Source of the DNA: Leuctra nigra
Lineage: Eukaryota; Arthropoda; Insecta; Plecoptera; Leuctridae
Assembly: GCA_934045905.1 (NCBI GenBank)
Contig: OW203771.1
Coordinates: 4,588,001 to 4,652,000, forward strand
Direction: 5' to 3'
Length of the DNA stretch: 64,000 bases
A model generated the notes under the pieces. It was not told where the DNA came from. It ran no database searches and was given only the letters and a program-made list of their open reading frames with translations. Shown here in pieces: positions 61,300-64,000 of the stretch. The first letter of the stretch is position 1. Each line of letters opens with the position of its first letter. Position numbers and translations under genes: made by a program.

Positions 61300-62027
61300 T
61301 TGGCTACCTTGCGTTTACGTGACGGTGTGTCTGTCAAAGCTGGTATTTCGAAACTTTCCAGAGACCGTGCTTCAACGCCTCGTGTGTTCGGTTGACGATG
61401 CTGTACACGAATGAATTCTTTCCGACGGGAATTGCCTATAAGTTCCAATGGTACGTTGATGTCTGTTAGAATGTTGGCAAACTCCATCCAGCCCTCTGGA
61501 TTTGTAGCTTTACGGTCCCTAATTGAATCGGCAATTAGATCGGTGATGGAGGAACCAACAATTTTCTTTCCGTTTATACTGACGGTACCCAAACGATCCC
61601 ATGATATAGAATCAGAAAATTTGAGTTTGTCATACAGTAGGGATGCAGTGTTGCGATACTTGTTGGGAATAGTTGAGAGTGTTTGTTCTCGCATGAGCTC
61701 AAAAGCCTGAGCATCTTTTGAGTCTAGATCCCTATTTGTTGCATCGACAGCAGCAACAGTATTTGAACGTTGTACATCCTCGTCTGATATTGTCATAGCC
61801 AAAGGTTTTCGCGAATCATTTACAAAATATAGATATCTCTGAAGAACTTGGTTATACTGTTTCCATTTTTCCCGACCAGACATGGTTTTAGAATTGAGAA
61901 TTTGATCCATATCCTGGTCTATGTTTGACAGAGTTGACGTGTTGCTAGCGAGAGGTCTCGTAAACGTTTGCTGCAGTCGATTGATACTCTCTGGATCAAT
62001 GAGTAACATCTTCCTTGTCTTTTCCAT
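61275..62027 (-). CDS. Polinton protein of unknown function (250 aa)
   Basis: No domain recognised. Mainly helical and charged, with a basic C-terminus (SRKRKVAKWEAF). It ends with the segment SLESFEIPALTDTP, which could be a processing or interaction tail. It is located between the 110-residue protein and the integrase, with overlaps of one or two bases and about 25 bp respectively. Proteins of this size and place recur in insect Polintons; the role is unknown. Confidence 0.6.
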   Translation of the reverse strand: MEKTRKMLLIDPESINRLQQTFTRPLASNTSTLSNIDQDMDQILNSKTMSGREKWKQYNQVLQRYLYFVNDSRKPLAMTISDEDVQRSNTVAAVDATNRDLDSKDAQAFELMREQTLSTIPNKYRNTASLLYDKLKFSDSISWDRLGTVSINGKKIVGSSITDLIADSIRDRKATNPEGWMEFANILTDINVPLELIGNSRRKEFIRVQHRQPNTRGVEARSLESFEIPALTDTPSRKRKVAKWEAFTFE

Positions 62028-62359
62028 TATTGCATAAGACTACCAACAATGCTTGACAGAATGGGCGCAAGTAAGAGAGGAAGGATGGCTCCACCTTTTT
62101 GCATTAAGAGTTTCTTCTTCTTCTTCTTCCAATTCTCGCCTCGCTTTATAATCTTACGAAGGACGTTCTTGTGTCGACGTAATTTTGACTTCTGACTTGG
62201 ATTCAGACGAACATTGCCTTTTAATGTATTGTGTGCGCATTCACACAACGACTTGATGAGACCAGAATCGGCTGCTTTTAAAATGGACTTTCGCATGGAC
62301 GGCGAACACTTTTGAAGCATTCGAAGAAGATCCTTATGCTTCAACATCGTATCAGACAT
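62027..62359 (-). CDS. Small basic Polinton protein with hydrophobic C-terminus
   Basis: 110 residues: helical N-terminal half, a lysine run (KKKKKKLL) around residue 80, then a glycine and a hydrophobic segment (ILPLLLAPILSSIVGSLM) at the C-terminus. The layout resembles small adenovirus-type virion proteins with a membrane-active or core role, but this is inference. Its start overlaps the ATPase gene by 8 bp and its stop overlaps the next start. Confidence 0.65.
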   Translation of the reverse strand: MSDTMLKHKDLLRMLQKCSPSMRKSILKAADSGLIKSLCECAHNTLKGNVRLNPSQKSKLRRHKNVLRKIIKRGENWKKKKKKLLMQKGGAILPLLLAPILSSIVGSLMQ

Positions 62360-63038
62360 TTTGATTGAATGATTGTAAATCCACCATGTATTTCGATTTT
62401 ATACTCGAATTCTTTGGAATATAGACAAATGATTCTTTATCATCAGGAAAAATTGATGTGCGCAGGCGCATGATTTCATCAGTACTTTGTTTAAAGTCAA
62501 AAAGTAAATATCCATGTGCTTCCCTTGTTGCATCTTCAAACGCTTCCTGTACAAATTTAGAGTTTTGCGGTGCTACCTGTCTAGATAAATGCATGATTTG
62601 TGCTCTGTCTCGGGGATTCTTAAAACAGACAACATAGTGTGCGTTCAAAGAAATATCTCTTCGACCTTTTCCTTGAGTAAATATATTTTGAACGAGGAAA
62701 AGAACACATAGATTGCGATGATGACCACCTTTGGTAAACAAATCAGTGACCCGTTCATCGGCTTCACGTTGAAGATCATCGATGATTACTATACGTGCTT
62801 TAGAACTAGTAGGTAATTCGTCAGAGTCAATAATACCTCTATGGAAACGAATAGAATGTTCTTTTTGAAGGTTATCATACAGACTTTGCCATTCTGCATA
62901 ACACCAAATAACTTCAGCTATTGGTTTGTCCACCATAGCATCAAGGTGTTTGAGAAACCGGGCAATGAAATGACTTTTCCCACACTCACTGGGCCCCGAG
63001 ATCACAGCACTAAATGGAACTTTCCAAGAGGGATCCAT
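62352..63038 (-). CDS. ATP: Genome-packaging ATPase (FtsK/HerA, A32-like)
   Basis: 228 residues. Walker A is SGPSECGKS (residues about 14-22) and Walker B is ARIVIIDD (about 81-88), followed by a QN sensor-like motif in LFLVQNIFTQG (about 115). This is the A32-type ATPase that pumps DNA into capsids in Polintons and related viruses. It is the first gene of the block in transcription order. Upstream lies a TA microsatellite, so the promoter should be in 63039-63170. Confidence 0.9.
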   Translation of the reverse strand: MDPSWKVPFSAVISGPSECGKSHFIARFLKHLDAMVDKPIAEVIWCYAEWQSLYDNLQKEHSIRFHRGIIDSDELPTSSKARIVIIDDLQREADERVTDLFTKGGHHRNLCVLFLVQNIFTQGKGRRDISLNAHYVVCFKNPRDRAQIMHLSRQVAPQNSKFVQEAFEDATREAHGYLLFDFKQSTDEIMRLRTSIFPDDKESFVYIPKNSSIKSKYMVDLQSFNQNV

Positions 63039-63070
63039 TTCATCAACTAATTGTCAACACTTGAACAGTG

Positions 63071-63071
<1 letters not shown>

Positions 63072-63131
<60 letters not shown>
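63072..63131. repeat. TA microsatellite
   Basis: About 60 bp of nearly pure TA repeats, 34 bp upstream of the packaging ATPase start. Confidence 0.95.
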
Positions 63132-63133
<2 letters not shown>

Positions 63134-63172
63134 TGATTTTTCTAGTAATTTTATTTTCTCTTTGTATGTGTC

Positions 63173-63207
63173 CCTGAAGATGGTGGATGTAATTCTACCG
63201 AAACGTT
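63173..63207 (+). ncRNA. Hammerhead-ribozyme-like core 4
   Basis: CTGAAGA, TG, stem GTGGA/TCTAC (one G-U pair), one C, then GAAAC, followed by 'ttggataaataaag' as in the other copies. Probably the 3' end of a Penelope-type element. Confidence 0.5.
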
Positions 63208-63289
63208 GGATAAATAAAGATTGTCCAAGAGAGAAAAGAGCACGAACTGATTCCCGAAAGAATAATATAACATATATATATATATATAT

Positions 63290-63451
63290 ATTTCATTTTA
63301 AAATTACTTTTGGGTAGACAAACGTGAATAGAAATACTTTATTTGCAACGTTTCAGCTAGATTCACTAGCCATCTTCAGGCACACACATAGAAAGGAAAT
63401 ATTTATATAAATAAAGTATTTTGTCTACCCAAAAGTAATTTTAAAATGAAT
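63290..63451. repeat. Palindrome enclosing a ribozyme-like core
   Basis: Arms TTCATTTTAAAATTACTTTT plus GGGTAGACAAA at the left and their reverse complement at the right (63408-63451). Between them is a minus-strand hammerhead-like core (63347-63380: CTGAAGA, TG, stem GCTAG/CTAGC, GAAAC). Confidence 0.7.
63347..63380 (-). ncRNA. Hammerhead-ribozyme-like core 5
   Basis: CTGAAGA - TG - GCTAG/CTAGC - T - GAAAC on the minus strand, inside the palindrome. Followed by GCAAATAAAGTATT, the same type of tail as the other copies. Confidence 0.5.
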
Positions 63452-64000
63452 TATGTACGTGAAAACATACTGATAACCTCAGATAGGTAGATGTAAATAA
63501 ATACCAACTGCAATGAATATATACTTTAACCTTTGAGGTCGACAAGCGGACCTAGCTTTTCTCCTGAATCTCCACGTTTCGCTTGTTGGCTGTGATGTAG
63601 TGGGTAAAGCTAAAAACCCCTGACGTCATGCCTATGAAACTAGCAATAACTTGAACATTTAAGAAAAAGAAAATGATATTGATGTATTGTTGAGTTAAAT
63701 ATAATAATAATAATATTATAAATACTAATAACATTACTTTAATATATTGTCAATTATTTATGTATGAATGTGACATTTTTATTCTTGTTTTGAGAATAAA
63801 TTGCTGTTATTTGTGAAATAACATTCTACAATTTTTTTTTTTTTTTTTTTTTTTTACATTGTTGCGATTAAGTAATACACAAGAATATTATTTAGAATTA
63901 TAGTCATTTGTAGCATTTTTTATTATTTTTAATATTAAATTATCAATTGATTAATTTATTGAGTACGTACACTGCGTCATGCTGCAGTGTTTAACGTTGC
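63452..64000. other. AT-rich end of the window
   Basis: No coding region recognised. Includes a 28-base T tract at about 63831-63856. The right terminus of the Polinton, if it lies here, was not identified. Confidence 0.35.

Larger units (their letters stand above)
55261..63038 (-). mobile_element. Polinton/Maverick (adintovirus-like) gene block
   Basis: Ten intact genes run on the minus strand, tightly packed with several overlaps: ATPase, 110-residue protein, 250-residue protein, integrase, minor capsid, core-like, major capsid, BIR protein, protease and a 227-residue protein. This is the virion-morphogenesis set of Polintons (self-synthesising virus-like transposons). The type B DNA polymerase is not in the window and terminal inverted repeats were not located, so the limits given are those of the genes only. 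Absence of stops suggests a fairly recent or constrained copy. Confidence 0.88.

Overview
The window is animal nuclear DNA, most likely from an insect and tentatively a hemipteran. The evidence is intron-split genes with GT-AG boundaries, an insect-type odorant receptor (7tm_6 family), a secreted modular serine protease, and a very dense load of arthropod-type transposable elements (Ty3/Gypsy, R2-clade LINE, Penelope-like, Polinton/Maverick, tRNA-derived SINEs, several foldback/MITE families). Nothing looks bacterial. The species assignment is inference only.

Left third (1-25,056, minus strand): I could assemble one gene of ten coding exons with consistent intron phases throughout. It has a signal peptide, three Ig-like regions, a Ser/Thr/Pro-rich linker, a sushi/CCP module and a complete chymotrypsin-fold (S1) protease domain, about 802 residues in all. 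Its introns are packed with repeats. These include two copies of a TTAA-flanked MITE that have captured insertions of another family, a SINE with a clean target-site duplication, small foldbacks, and an intact Ty3/Gypsy element with apparently identical 401-bp LTRs. The intron holding the Gypsy element has 16-bp perfect inverted repeats at its two splice boundaries.

Middle (22-33 kb): a Penelope-like remnant, an R2-clade 3' tail, and a plus-strand gene (28,339-32,258) for a leucine-rich-repeat-like protein. The 3' edge of that gene's first coding exon, with its splice donor, is tandemly repeated 12 times. A repeat of 'family B' abuts its stop codon.

Centre (33-49 kb): two large copies of 'family C' elements carrying reiterated CRE/ETS/YY1-like modules, a tRNA-Ala-like sequence, family B repeats, and an odorant receptor gene on the plus strand (recognisable exons 45,479-48,584). 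The 5' edge of the first recognised receptor exon, with its splice acceptor, is repeated 41 times in a perfect 126-bp register (40,439-45,570) and shows higher-order structure. Two unrelated genes 10 kb apart have therefore each amplified an exon edge plus its splice site. I regard this as the most unusual feature of the window.

Right (50-64 kb): a decayed R2-clade retrotransposon (one nonsense codon, one frameshift), duplicated intergenic DNA, then a minus-strand block of ten intact genes of a Polinton/Maverick (adintovirus-like) element: packaging ATPase, integrase with chromodomain, minor and major capsid proteins, basic core-like protein, a protein with a canonical BIR domain, adenain-like protease and three unknowns. 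No DNA polymerase B is present in the window, and I did not locate the element's terminal inverted repeats.

Five hammerhead-ribozyme-like cores, each with a different but self-complementary stem II, are scattered through the window, one of them directly downstream of the Penelope-like coding remnant.
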